Of a stretch of 47,894 bases of DNA, positions 16,846 to 25,609 are shown piece after piece (position 1 is the first letter of the stretch; every line of letters begins with the position of its first letter). The notes under the pieces were generated by a model. It saw only the letters and a list, made by a program, of their open reading frames with translations, did no database searches and had not been told where the DNA came from. Source of the stretch: Myxococcales bacterium (GTDB taxonomy: Bacteria; Myxococcota_A; UBA9042); NCBI GenBank assembly GCA_947491025.1, contig CANLIC010000033.1:1-47894 (forward strand), written 5' to 3'. A program made the position numbers and the translations under genes.

Positions 16846-18120
16846 ATGGCCGACGATCAGGGCACGTGGGACGTCGTCGTCATCGGCGCAGGCGCCGCCG
16901 GCCTCTGCGCCGGCATCTGGGCCGCCCGCGCTGGCGCCCGCGTCCTGGCGCTGGAGGGCGGTCCGCGCGTCGGGACCAAGATCCTGGCCTCGGGCGGGGG
17001 GCGCTGCAATCTGCTGCCGACCCGCTGGCGCGTTGACGCCTTATGGAGCCACAGCGCACCCGAGGCGCTGCCTGAGCTGATGGCGCGCTGGCCGCTACCG
17101 GCGGTCCGAGCCTTCTTTGAGCGCGATCTCGGCCTGGCCCTGCGCGACGAGGCGGAAGACAAGGTCTTCCCCGCCAGCGGCCGCGCCGGTGATGTGGTCG
17201 TCGCGCTGCTCTCGGCGCTCTCTGCGGCGGGCGCTACGCTGCGCACGGGGGCCCGGGTTCGGGTGGTTGAGCCCGAACCGACCGGCGCCTTCACCATCGC
17301 GCTAGAGGACGGCGAGGCGGTGCGGGCACGCCGGGTCATCGTCACCTGCGGCGGTCTGTCGTTGCCGCGCTCGGGCAGCGACGGCTTCGGCCTGCGGCTG
17401 GCAGCTGCGCTAGGCCACGGCGTCGCCGAGACGTACCCGGCGCTGGTGCCGCTGACACTGGACGCGCCGGACCTGCGGGCCCTGGCTGGCGTGTCCTGCC
17501 CGGCGTGGCTGCGGGTCGAGGAGCGGGGGGGCCGGATCGTGGCGCAGGAGAGCGGCGCCGTGTTGTTCACCCACCGCGGGTTGTCGGGGCCGGCGACGTT
17601 GCAGATCGCCCACCACCTGGTCGGGCCGGGGCCGCGCGGTCGCCGACTGCGGATCGGCCTCGGCGCGCCGGCGCTGGCGATGGCGGGTGGTGACGGGGGC
17701 CGCGGGTGGGCGTCCCTGCTCCAAGATGGCCGCGGAGGGCGCACCGCCTTGCAGGCCCTGCGCGTTGAGCTGCCACAACGATTGGCGGACGCGCTGCTGG
17801 CACGCGCTGGCGTCCAAGGCCCAGATCGCCTGGCGGGATTGGCGCGTGACGCCCGCGCGAGCCTGCTCGGGGCCCTGACGGCGCTCGATCCGATCGTCAC
17901 CGGCAGCGAAGGCTTCAAGACCGCCGAGGTGACCGGCGGCGGCGTCAGCCTCGCCGAGCTCGAGTGGGCGACGCTGCAGAGCAGCCGTTGCGCCGGGCTG
18001 CACTTCGCGGGCGAGACCGTCGACGTCACCGGCCGCCTTGGCGGCTTCAACTTTCTGTGGGCATTCGTCTCGGGTCGGGTCGCCGGCGAAGCAGCAGCGC
18101 GCCCCGCCGCCGTGCGCTAA
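16846..18120 (+). CDS. HI0933-family FAD-dependent oxidoreductase
   Basis: The product has 424 residues. An FAD-binding Rossmann motif opens the protein (VVVIGAGAAGLCAGIWAAR, residues 9-27), followed by GTKILASGGGRCNL. A second nucleotide-contact stretch reads RVIVTCGGLSLPRSGSDGFG. The C-terminus ends GETVDVTGRLGGFNFLWAF. These are the signatures of the HI0933/YhiN (BaiN-like) flavoproteins (Pfam PF03486), usually about 390-420 residues. Most members have unknown substrates, and some reduce double bonds of bile-acid intermediates. It is cytoplasmic. ATG 16846 follows GAGGA by nine bases and begins the conserved region. The open frame continues 66 codons upstream, but this overlaps the divergent gene and is Arg-rich. 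It appears to be monocistronic. Confidence 0.87.
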   Translation: MADDQGTWDVVVIGAGAAGLCAGIWAARAGARVLALEGGPRVGTKILASGGGRCNLLPTRWRVDALWSHSAPEALPELMARWPLPAVRAFFERDLGLALRDEAEDKVFPASGRAGDVVVALLSALSAAGATLRTGARVRVVEPEPTGAFTIALEDGEAVRARRVIVTCGGLSLPRSGSDGFGLRLAAALGHGVAETYPALVPLTLDAPDLRALAGVSCPAWLRVEERGGRIVAQESGAVLFTHRGLSGPATLQIAHHLVGPGPRGRRLRIGLGAPALAMAGGDGGRGWASLLQDGRGGRTALQALRVELPQRLADALLARAGVQGPDRLAGLARDARASLLGALTALDPIVTGSEGFKTAEVTGGGVSLAELEWATLQSSRCAGLHFAGETVDVTGRLGGFNFLWAFVSGRVAGEAAARPAAVR

Positions 18121-18137
18121 GCGCCCACCCAGGCGCT
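18120..18137 (+). terminator. Possible terminator hairpin after the flavoprotein gene
   Basis: AGCGCC (18120-18125) pairs perfectly with GGCGCT (18132-18137) around a 6-base loop and begins at the last base of the stop codon. There is no T run after it, so intrinsic termination is uncertain. Confidence 0.3.
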
Positions 18138-18334
18138 GGCATGCAAGCCGATGGACCGCCAGACGAGCCCCTCGGGTCCAGCGATGACCCGGTCACCTGT
18201 CGCCGGCGCTTTGACCTGTCGCTGGGTTGGCCGCGGTTGGCGGCGGCAGCGCCTGCCGTACCGCCAATCGCAACGCCCGCTTGGGCTCGCTCGACGGGCT
18301 GCGAGGTCACACCCCCTGCGGCTTCGCCGACGGC

Positions 18335-18700
18335 TCAGCGCGCGCCAGCGGGGCGAGGCTTGCATTGGACGTCGCGCACCTCGACGCGGCGATTGCGCGC
18401 CCGGCCAAGGTCGCTGTCGTTGTCCGCCACGGGCGCGGTGGCGGCATAGCCGCGCCCCACCATCCGGGTGCCAGCGATCCCCTTGGCCCGCAACCAGGCG
18501 ATGACGCTGGCAGCGCGCGCATCCGACAGCTTGAAGTTGGCCGCGTGCTGGCCGACGGCGTCGGTGTGGCCGCCGATCTCCAGCGACAACGCCGGATTGT
18601 CCCGCAGCAGCTGATGCAAGCGCGTCAGGGCGGGCTCGGACTCCGGCCGCAGGGTGGCCTTGGCGGTATCAAAGGGCGCGACCCCGTCGCCGCTCAGGCG
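18335..18700 (-). pseudogene. OmpA-family peptidoglycan-binding domain without its own start
   Basis: The frame encodes a near-complete OmpA C-terminal domain: FDTAKATLRPESEPALTRL, then LEIGGHTDAVGQ, NFKLSDARAASVIAWL, GYAATAP and NRRVEV. The Asp and Arg that bind diaminopimelate are present. No signal peptide or linker precedes it. The frame opens only ten codons before FDTAK, right after the TAG of the CotH gene, and that TAG is in the same frame. The only usable start (TTG at 18619) lies inside the domain. It is therefore a truncated remnant, a domain separated from CotH by a nonsense codon, or a readthrough product. An assembly or sequencing error at 18701-18703 is also possible. If made alone it would be cytoplasmic and useless. 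Confidence 0.65.
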
Positions 18701-20359
18701 CTACAGGCCCTGCGCCAGGGCCTGCAACAGAAAAGCGCGCCGCGCCCCGAGAAACGTCGAGATCTCGTGCACCCGCCCCGCCCATTCGGCGTTGCTGGCG
18801 CGCTTGCGGCGATCGGCGAAAACATCCGCTGAGAGGGTGCATGCCACGGTCTGTAGACGCGACTCCAGGACGCCCGGCGCCAGCGCGGCCTTGACGAGGT
18901 CGCCGAGCAAGGTGCGGTAGCGAGCCCGCGGCTGCGGCAGCTTCATCAGACGATCAAACAGATGATTGTAGAAGATAAACCCAATATTACGTCCGGAATC
19001 CAGCGGCCCATCGAAAATGATCGCCTCCTCAAGGACGTCGTTTTGCTCGCTCCAAACGTGTCCAAAAGTCAGGTCGAGGTCCCAAGGTAGCAACCGCCAG
19101 CGCTTGTCCGGCGCGTCGACCTGCCGGTACAGGTAGTAGTTCTTGCGGATCATGTCGTGGTTCTGCATCGCGACCATCGCAGACCAGTAGATGAGCACCT
19201 CGTCGACGGCGAAGTATCGGTCGAGGTCGAGTTGCAGCTCGGCATCGGGGCGCTGCAGCAGCTCCTCAATGGTCAATCGCAGGTCCTCCCATTCGAATGG
19301 ACCGGCCTGTCGCGGGTAGGTGCGCTGATAGTGATCGAGGTCTGGCAGCGGCGTCAGATTGCCGCCTGGCACGATGATCTCGAGCGGCGGGTCGGCCTCG
19401 TAGAGGCTGCCGTTGCGCTCGAGCCCGCGCGCCTGCAACAGATCACCGTCGACGCGCTCGACGTCGAGCATGACCCCGATGTAGCGGTCGTCGACGCGCA
19501 GGTGGACGTGGCGCGCGCGTGACACCGGCAGCTTGGTGAAGGCACTCAGCAGGTCCTTGCCCAACCAGTTGCGCAGCAAGGACTTGTCGACGTACTCGGC
19601 GCGCAGGATCGCCCGCCGACGACCGTCTTGCAGGCGGTGGCCCTGCAGGAGGTCGACGCGCAAACTCTTCTTGTGGAATTGCCGGCTGCTGCCGCCGTGG
19701 AGCCGTAGCCGAACCGGGTGGGGCGCGCCGATGTCGGCGCCCGCTGGGGTCTGCTCGCGCAGGGTGCCCTCGACCCAGACGTCGGCCTCGAAATCGACGT
19801 GGAGCGATTTCCAGGCCTCGGCCCCCACCTCCAGCTGCAGCCGCGGCAGCCGGCTCGCATACCCGCGCAAGGCGACTGATGCGCTGCGGCCATCAGGCAG
19901 CTTCACGGTCAGCGGGGCCGGTCCGTCCGCCAGCAGCCGAACGCGCACGGAGGCCTCGCCTTTCACCATGGGTGTCGTGGCGACCAGCTCCAGCCCTGCC
20001 GAGGCCTGGACGGTCAGCGGCCCGTGCACCGCGAGGTCGAGGCTGCCGTCGCTCAGGCGGGCGCTGACGTCAACGACCTCGACCGCGCCGATCGGCGCTG
20101 CGTGGCCGCTCGGCCACAGCCAGAGACCGCCGGTCGGCGTCGGCTGTTCCGGCAGCTCGGCGGCGGTCACCGAGACATCGCAGGGCGGCAGGGCTGTGAA
20201 TGTCGACCCAAACTCGACCTTGCCGCCGCTGGTCGGGGCCGAAGGCGGCAGCACCTCGCGCGGGGGCCCGACTACGGCGGCAGGCAGCCGGTAGCGCTCA
20301 ACGTCGTCTTGCTCGCACCCGGCCAGCAGCAGCGCCGCCACGAACCCACTGCGACGCAA
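18701..20359 (-). CDS. CotH kinase-domain lipoprotein
   Basis: The protein has 552 residues from a TTG at 20359, which has AGAGGTG eight bases upstream and gives a lipoprotein signal (RRSGFVAALLLAGC, Cys15). Residues about 40-200 form a beta-rich front part. Residues 210-540 are a CotH domain (Pfam PF08757), with LHGGSSRQFHKKSLRVDL, LRVDDRYIGVMLDVE, YWSAMVAMQNHDMIRKNYYL and RWRLLPWDLDLTFGHVW. CotH of Bacillus spores is an atypical protein kinase. Secreted homologues in other bacteria are less understood. It lies 74 bases behind ttcA, which has an unrelated function. The stop TAG is followed in frame by an OmpA-type domain. The codons for NIGFIFYNHLF are unusually AT-rich. Confidence 0.82.
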   Translation of the reverse strand: MRRSGFVAALLLAGCEQDDVERYRLPAAVVGPPREVLPPSAPTSGGKVEFGSTFTALPPCDVSVTAAELPEQPTPTGGLWLWPSGHAAPIGAVEVVDVSARLSDGSLDLAVHGPLTVQASAGLELVATTPMVKGEASVRVRLLADGPAPLTVKLPDGRSASVALRGYASRLPRLQLEVGAEAWKSLHVDFEADVWVEGTLREQTPAGADIGAPHPVRLRLHGGSSRQFHKKSLRVDLLQGHRLQDGRRRAILRAEYVDKSLLRNWLGKDLLSAFTKLPVSRARHVHLRVDDRYIGVMLDVERVDGDLLQARGLERNGSLYEADPPLEIIVPGGNLTPLPDLDHYQRTYPRQAGPFEWEDLRLTIEELLQRPDAELQLDLDRYFAVDEVLIYWSAMVAMQNHDMIRKNYYLYRQVDAPDKRWRLLPWDLDLTFGHVWSEQNDVLEEAIIFDGPLDSGRNIGFIFYNHLFDRLMKLPQPRARYRTLLGDLVKAALAPGVLESRLQTVACTLSADVFADRRKRASNAEWAGRVHEISTFLGARRAFLLQALAQGL

Positions 20360-20433
20360 GGAGGCGGCACCTCTTGGCCGGCGCCCAAAGCGAAGCCCAG
20401 CCGCCCATGGCCGAGCGAGCAGACCGCAAGCGC

Positions 20434-21303
20434 TCAGGCCGACCGCCAGTTGTTGGCCGCCTCGTCGGGCACCGCCAACGCACCCGGCGGGGTGCCGAGC
20501 CATGCGGCCGCGTCGGCGTGTGCGGCGCAGTCGCCTTCCGCCACCGAACGATGGACTCCGAGCCGCTCCGGCACGTCTGAGCGGTAGATGGCCGCCCGCA
20601 CCGCGTCGTCGAGGAAGGGCTGTCGCTGGCGCAAGCCGTCGATCCACAGACCGATCTCCGCCCGCTTCGCGCCCTCTTGGTTGTCGCAGACCGGGCAGGG
20701 CACGACCAGGACGCCGTGCTGTTCGACCCAAGCCTTCACTTTCGCCTCGGGCACCAGGAGCAGCGGTCGAATCGTCGCTACCGCGGTGCGGTCGCCCCGC
20801 CGCAGAGGAGCCATCGGCTCCAGGCGCCGACCATAGAGCAGGTTCATCAGCAGCGTCTCGAGGGCATCCTGCAGGTGGTGGCCGAGCGCCAGCTTGTGGT
20901 GCCCGGTCTCAGCACACCAACGGTTGAGCACGCCCCGCCGCAGCCGGCTACAGACAGCGCAGGGCAGCTGGCCCGGCTTCAGCGCCGCCTCGACGCGCGA
21001 CCAGGTGTCCTCCGATATAATCTCGCAATCGCAGTCAAATTGCCGGCAAGCCGCCTCGAACGTCTCGCGATCATAGCCCGGCTGGTGCTGGTCCAGATGC
21101 ACCGCGGTCAGCTCGCAATCGAGTTGCCCTTGGCTGCGCAGCGTCTGCAACGTCGACCAAAGCAGCCAGCTGTCCTTGCCGCCGGAGAGTCCGACGGCGA
21201 CGCGCTCGCCCTTTTCGATGAGGCCGAAGCGCTCAATGCACTCGGCGGTCAGCGCCAGCGCGGCGCGGCTCGGGGGCGCAAATGCGGAGGGGCTCTGGGT
21301 CAT
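20434..21303 (-). CDS. ttcA: tRNA 2-thiocytidine(32) synthetase TtcA
   Basis: The product has 289 residues. The PP-loop SGGKDS is at residues 40-45. The paired cysteines that hold the iron-sulfur cluster are in CAVCSRLRRG (115-118), and a third lies in CPVCDN (from residue 203). GHHLQDALETLLMNLLYG is the conserved ATP-side helix of the family. TtcA adenylates C32 of certain tRNAs and replaces its oxygen with sulfur in the cytoplasm, with sulfur coming from a cysteine desulfurase. One such enzyme is encoded at 39846. ATG 21303 is preferred over the TTG three codons upstream. Its likely promoter is at 21342-21370. The region coding IISED contains the rare ATA codon in an AT-rich patch. Confidence 0.9.
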   Translation of the reverse strand: MTQSPSAFAPPSRAALALTAECIERFGLIEKGERVAVGLSGGKDSWLLWSTLQTLRSQGQLDCELTAVHLDQHQPGYDRETFEAACRQFDCDCEIISEDTWSRVEAALKPGQLPCAVCSRLRRGVLNRWCAETGHHKLALGHHLQDALETLLMNLLYGRRLEPMAPLRRGDRTAVATIRPLLLVPEAKVKAWVEQHGVLVVPCPVCDNQEGAKRAEIGLWIDGLRQRQPFLDDAVRAAIYRSDVPERLGVHRSVAEGDCAAHADAAAWLGTPPGALAVPDEAANNWRSA

Positions 21304-21341
21304 GGTGTCCAAAGGGGAGCGCCACCGCGTCCCGGCGAGAA

Positions 21342-21370
21342 CTTGAACCAGCCGCCGTCGCCGGTGTCAA
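21342..21370 (-). promoter_or_regulatory. Candidate promoter for ttcA
   Basis: On the minus strand a perfect TTGACA (21370-21365) is followed after 17 bases by TTCAAG (21347-21342), 39 bases before the ATG. The -10-like hexamer is weak, sharing three of six bases with TATAAT. Confidence 0.35.
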
Positions 21371-21514
21371 GCGCCGCGTGACCCTCAACGACGGCGATCG
21401 CGGCCTTCATCGGCCCGCTTCGGAGGCCGGCCACCGCAACGGACAGCGCTGGCGGGAGGCAAGAGCCGCGGCCCGGCATTGCACGCCCCCCACACCCCTG
21501 GCATACCTTCGCGC

Positions 21515-23488
21515 GTGACGCAGACCCAGCCGAGCTCCGCCTCTACCCGAACCACGGCGCGGACCCTCGCGCTGCCAGCGGTGGATGACTCGCGCACACT
21601 CGCACACCTCAAGACCATGGCGGAGGGCTTCGACTCGGTGGAGCTGTCGCTGCGCGCGACCATCGGAATGCCGCCGCCCGCGGCGCCGGAGCATCGCCGA
21701 ACGCTGCCTCGGTTCGCCACGACGACCGCCGCCACGGAGGGTCAGCAAGCGCTGCGCTACGGCGAGGTTCTGGGCGAGGGCGGCATGGGCGTGGTCCACG
21801 CCGCCGAGCAGCAAAGCCTCGGCCGCGAGGTCGCGGTCAAGCGCGCCCGCGATGCCGAAGAGTCAGCGGAGGCAGGCAACCGGTTGGTCGTGGAGGCGTT
21901 GCTCACGGGCGCCCTCCAGCATCCAAACATCGTGCCGATTTACGAGCTTGGGGTCGACGAGGAAGGCGCGCCGCTGATGGTGATGAAGCGCATCGTCGGC
22001 CGCTCTTGGCAGCGCGACCTCCAGGGAGCGCCGCGCGCCGGCGAGCCGGGCTGGGGCGACTGGATCGAGGCGCAGCTGCGTGTGCTGCTGTCGGTCTGCG
22101 ACGCGCTGCGCTTCGCCCACGATCGCGGCATCTTGCACCGTGACCTCAAGCCCGAGAACGTCATGCTTGGCGCCTACGGCGAGGTCCTGGTGGTCGACTG
22201 GGGCGTCGCGGTGAGCCTGCGACCGCAGGACGCCGGCCGTTTCCCGTTGGCGCGAGAGAGCCGCCACATCGCCGGCACGCCCGCCTACATGGCGCCAGAG
22301 CAGGTGCGCGGCGACGGCGTCGACCTCGGCACCTGGACCGACGTCTACCTGGTCGGGGCGGTGCTGCATGAGCTGCTGACGGGCCGGGCGCCGCATGATG
22401 CCAATTCGGTGCACGCGAGCCTCTTCTCCGCCTGGCGATCCGATCCGCCGAGCCTCTCCGCAGCCGTGCCCGAGCCGCTGGCAGACATCTGTCGCCGTGC
22501 GCTTCGCCGTGAGCCGACCGAGCGGTTCCCCGACATCGCCAGCCTGCACGGAGCCCTCAGCGAATACCTTCGCAACCGCGCCAGCATCGAACTGACCGAG
22601 CGGGCTCTGCGCCAGGCCACGGAGCTGGCGGCGACGGTCCCGGCCGACGCCCTCGACCTGGTCAGCCAGTTCGATCCCCACGGCGTCCACCGCCTATTCA
22701 CCGCTTGCCGCTTCGGCTTCCAGCAGGCGCTCGAGATCTGGCCCGGCAACCTCCGCGCGCGCGACGGACTGCAGCAGGTCCTCCTCTTGATGATCGAGCG
22801 CAGCCTCGACGCCGGCGAGGTCTCCCAGGCCTCGCTGCTCTCTGAAGAGCTTCCCGAGCGCGACGCCTCCATCGATGCGCGCCTGCGCAAGGCCAGGGTC
22901 GACCGCGCGGCCCAAAGCCAAGCGCTGCACCAGCTCGGTGCGATCGGCCACCGTCACGACTACCGCGTCGGGCTCAAGAACCGCCGCCGCTTCACCATCG
23001 CGCTGGCCACCGTCCAAGCCTCCGTCAACCTCGGCGAAGGCGTGGCCTGGCGCCTCGACCAGCTCAACCCCTTCGTCCACGCGGCCTTGCCAACCTTTCA
23101 GCTCGTGTTGACCTTCATTTACGGCATGGTGCGTTGGCAGTCGATGCGCGACACCGGCGTCAACCTGCGCCTCTTCCACATCGGCACCATCACCATCGGC
23201 ACCGTCGCGATGGCCCGGCTGCTCTCGCTGCCGCTCCAATCCTCGCTGGGGCTCGTGGTATCGCTGGAATTGCTGATGTACCTCGTCGGCATCGGCGCCA
23301 GCGCTGCCATGACGCGGCGGCGCATGTCGCTCGCCATCTTGCCCTACGCCGTCGGCGCTGCACTCGGCGCTTCGCTGCAAGAGCACGCCTTTTGGATCGC
23401 GGCGGCCGCCCACGTCCTCAGCATCGGCGCCGTGGGCTATGGCTGGCGTGACCGTGAAGAGTGGGCAGACGAGCGCGGTCCGGCCTAG
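21515..23488 (+). CDS. Membrane-anchored Ser/Thr protein kinase
   Basis: The protein has 657 residues from GTG 21515. Residues 1-80 are a Ser/Thr/Ala-rich lead. Residues 82-350 are a Hanks-type kinase: GEGGMGVV loop (87-94), Lys109 in AVKRA, HRDLKPENVML (208-218), DWG (228-230) in place of DFG, and GTPAYMAPEQ. The region about 370-500 is helical and may be a partner-binding segment. The C-terminal 150 residues hold about four membrane helices. This resembles the many PknB-like membrane kinases of myxobacteria. All catalytic residues are present, so it should be active. The start is unsure: there is no Shine-Dalgarno sequence, and TACCTT (21504-21509) lies so close that a leaderless GTG is possible. 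An ATG at 21617 is an alternative. Confidence 0.85.
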   Translation: MTQTQPSSASTRTTARTLALPAVDDSRTLAHLKTMAEGFDSVELSLRATIGMPPPAAPEHRRTLPRFATTTAATEGQQALRYGEVLGEGGMGVVHAAEQQSLGREVAVKRARDAEESAEAGNRLVVEALLTGALQHPNIVPIYELGVDEEGAPLMVMKRIVGRSWQRDLQGAPRAGEPGWGDWIEAQLRVLLSVCDALRFAHDRGILHRDLKPENVMLGAYGEVLVVDWGVAVSLRPQDAGRFPLARESRHIAGTPAYMAPEQVRGDGVDLGTWTDVYLVGAVLHELLTGRAPHDANSVHASLFSAWRSDPPSLSAAVPEPLADICRRALRREPTERFPDIASLHGALSEYLRNRASIELTERALRQATELAATVPADALDLVSQFDPHGVHRLFTACRFGFQQALEIWPGNLRARDGLQQVLLLMIERSLDAGEVSQASLLSEELPERDASIDARLRKARVDRAAQSQALHQLGAIGHRHDYRVGLKNRRRFTIALATVQASVNLGEGVAWRLDQLNPFVHAALPTFQLVLTFIYGMVRWQSMRDTGVNLRLFHIGTITIGTVAMARLLSLPLQSSLGLVVSLELLMYLVGIGASAAMTRRRMSLAILPYAVGAALGASLQEHAFWIAAAAHVLSIGAVGYGWRDREEWADERGPA

Positions 23489-23569
23489 CGCGCACGCGAC
23501 GCGTCCCCAGCCTCGGCAGCCGGTGCAGACGGCGTCGGGCCCGACCGCTCAAGGGCCCAACGCGCTCGA

Positions 23570-24145
23570 TCAGTGCAGCGCTGGCCGCAGCGGCAACGAC
23601 TTGGCAATGACCGCCTCGGCCGCCAGCAGCTCGTCGAGGCGCGAGGTCACTTCGACCTCCGGATACAGCTCTCTCGCCCAACTGACGTAGCACTGGTGAT
23701 GCCGCGCCTCACTCGCCGTCAGCTCCCAATACAGCTCGCCAAGCGGCCCCGGCGACAACGCCTCGGCCGCCATGCGAAAGCGCTCGCATCCCCTCGCCTC
23801 GACGATGCCGAAGGTCAGGAGCCGATCGAGGAGGTATGCCGCGTTGTCAGGCCGCCGCAGCTGTCGGTGCACCGCGGTCATGTAAGGATCGGGCTGGTCG
23901 TGCCCGAGCTGGCCGCCGCGTTCGACGATGAGGGCGTGAATCCGCCCGAAATGCCCAACCTCTTCCTGCGCCATCGCGATGAGATCGCGCACCAAACCAT
24001 TGTGCCGAGGCTGATGCGCCGCTAACTGGAGCGCCGCCGCTGCGACCTTGCGCTCGTTGTGTGCGTGGTCGCAGAGAAACGCATCGAGGTTGCCGAGCAG
24101 CACCGCCTTCCACGCTGGCGCGGTGTCATGGCGCAATCGCAGCAT
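23570..24145 (-). CDS. miaE: tRNA-(ms2io6A)-hydroxylase-like diiron protein (MiaE)
   Basis: The product has 191 residues, the usual length of MiaE. It is a ferritin-like helical bundle with diiron ligands in HNERK (Glu31), EEVGH (Glu61/Glu62 and His65), IVEARGCERF (Glu116) and SEARHH (Glu146, His149 or His150). These sequences match the MiaE family closely. MiaE hydroxylates the isopentenyl group of the modified A37 in tRNA, using dioxygen. Its substrate is made by MiaA and MiaB, which are not in this window. GGGGAG five bases before the ATG supports the start, which lies 20 bases inside the end of the preceding lipase-like gene. Expression is probably coupled to it. Confidence 0.87.
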   Translation of the reverse strand: MLRLRHDTAPAWKAVLLGNLDAFLCDHAHNERKVAAAALQLAAHQPRHNGLVRDLIAMAQEEVGHFGRIHALIVERGGQLGHDQPDPYMTAVHRQLRRPDNAAYLLDRLLTFGIVEARGCERFRMAAEALSPGPLGELYWELTASEARHHQCYVSWARELYPEVEVTSRLDELLAAEAVIAKSLPLRPALH

Positions 24146-25544
24146 CGCGGCTCCCCATCCGTGGCCACAGCCAGAGGCCAGCCAGCGCCATTGCTAGGAG
24201 GGCCCACGCGCTGCGCCCGGTCGCCGAGGCCCCGCGCGCGGGGCTCGCCTGACAGCCGCCGCCGTCGTCGCCACCGCCGTCGCCGCCGACACCCTTGGTG
24301 GGCGGTGGCGACAGCGACCACCCTGGCGGGGGCAGACCCGGCTCGACCGCCGTTGCCGGCCCGACCGCCACCGAGACCTGGCCGCTCTTCCCCAGCGAAT
24401 GTCCGTCAAAGCTCTTCAAGCCGCCGGCCGCCCAACGCAACGTCACCTCGCCGCTCGGCCAAGCCGCCTTGGGCCGCAGGCGCAGGACATGGCTGTCCTG
24501 GCCGTAGAAAAGGTTGCGGTCGCCCGGCACCACGGTCCCGCCCACCACGAGCTCGAGGGCTGAATCCTGAACCGACGCGGCTTCGATGCCGCGGCTGAGC
24601 ACAATGGCCACCGTCGACGCCGGGTCCGCCTTGTCCGCCGCCAGCCCGCCGCCGCCCTGCGACGGCAGGGTGGCCAACACCTCCAGCCCCGGCTGCGCGC
24701 CCTCTGCCCACTCGCTCCACAGCTGCCGCCAGTAGGAAGCGACCACCTTGGCCTCACTCGGCGGCGACCCTGGCGTGTGTGGGTCGAGCAGGTGTGCGGC
24801 GCCCCATGGATAGCGCTCCTTGGCCGCGGCGACCTTCTTCGGGTCCTTGCCCGCGCTGTTGCCGTAGCCCAGGACGATGAGCAGCAAGACGGTCTGGCCA
24901 TCTTCGAGGGTCGTGGCCTCGACCTTGAGTCCCACCTCCGCAAAGGTCGCGAGCAGCTCCGTCATCGGCAACCAGAGCGCAGGGGCCTCAATGCCGCCGC
25001 GCTCGGCGACCCAGAGCACATCGGTCGACGTGTCGAAGCCGAGCAACAACTCGTCAGACCAATTCGCCGCGTCGTGCTTCTTGGCGGCGTCCATGTACAG
25101 GGCGTCAAACACCTGATCGGCCATGCCGTGGCTGGCCATTCCGAGCAAGAAAGCGAACTTCTGTCGGCACTCCAGCGTCGCCATCGGGACGGGGCAGCCG
25201 GCGCGCACGCGGGCGACCAGCTTGCGCTGGTACGGCTCCCAGTGCGCCGTCTCGCCGTAGGGGTGGCTTACGGCGTAGCCGCCATCGGGGAAGATGGTGC
25301 CGTTGATCAGCATCGGGCGCAGGGCCGGGTCGCTGACAAGCGCCTTCAGATCGCCCTCTGGCAGCAGGTCGATGGCCATCAACGAGATGCCGATGTGGGT
25401 GTGGTTGCCGTTGGCGTAAGCTGGTTTAGGGCCCATGAGCGCAAGGGTCAGCGAAAACGCGGCGAGGGCGAGCCATCGACTTGAATCGGGCCGCAAGCCT
25501 CCGCTGATAGGGCATGACTGTGCAGCACTAAGACGAACCATCAT
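24126..25544 (-). CDS. Secreted zinc-dependent phospholipase C-like protein with MYXO-CTERM-like tail
   Basis: The protein has 472 residues. A signal peptide ends near PAYANG (about residue 46). Residues 47-200 match the zinc-dependent phospholipase C fold (Pfam PF00882): NHTHIG (His48, His50), NGTIFPDGG, SHPYGETAHW and LLGMASHGMADQVFD. These supply the His/Asp metal ligands. Residues 290-400 form a beta-rich module. The tail is GVGGDGGGDDGGGC (Cys431), then a hydrophobic helix (WALLAMALAGLWLW) and a short basic end. This is the layout of the MYXO-CTERM sorting signal, which is cut and lipid-linked at the surface. ATG 25544 follows an AGGGGGG, making it better than ATG 25565. Phospholipid hydrolysis is inferred from the fold only. 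miaE overlaps its end. Confidence 0.8.
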   Translation of the reverse strand: MMVRLSAAQSCPISGGLRPDSSRWLALAAFSLTLALMGPKPAYANGNHTHIGISLMAIDLLPEGDLKALVSDPALRPMLINGTIFPDGGYAVSHPYGETAHWEPYQRKLVARVRAGCPVPMATLECRQKFAFLLGMASHGMADQVFDALYMDAAKKHDAANWSDELLLGFDTSTDVLWVAERGGIEAPALWLPMTELLATFAEVGLKVEATTLEDGQTVLLLIVLGYGNSAGKDPKKVAAAKERYPWGAAHLLDPHTPGSPPSEAKVVASYWRQLWSEWAEGAQPGLEVLATLPSQGGGGLAADKADPASTVAIVLSRGIEAASVQDSALELVVGGTVVPGDRNLFYGQDSHVLRLRPKAAWPSGEVTLRWAAGGLKSFDGHSLGKSGQVSVAVGPATAVEPGLPPPGWSLSPPPTKGVGGDGGGDDGGGCQASPARGASATGRSAWALLAMALAGLWLWPRMGSRDAAIAP

Positions 25545-25609
25545 TGCGCCCCCCTGCCCTATCATGCACCACTGCCCGTTCGACCGACTGCAACGTCGTC
25601 TGGCAAGCG

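Noticed and set aside
21016..21021. Perfect TATAAT on the plus strand inside ttcA (possible antisense promoter)
   Set aside because: No -35 element lies at 16-18 bases, and the bases follow from an AT-rich codon patch of the ttcA frame.
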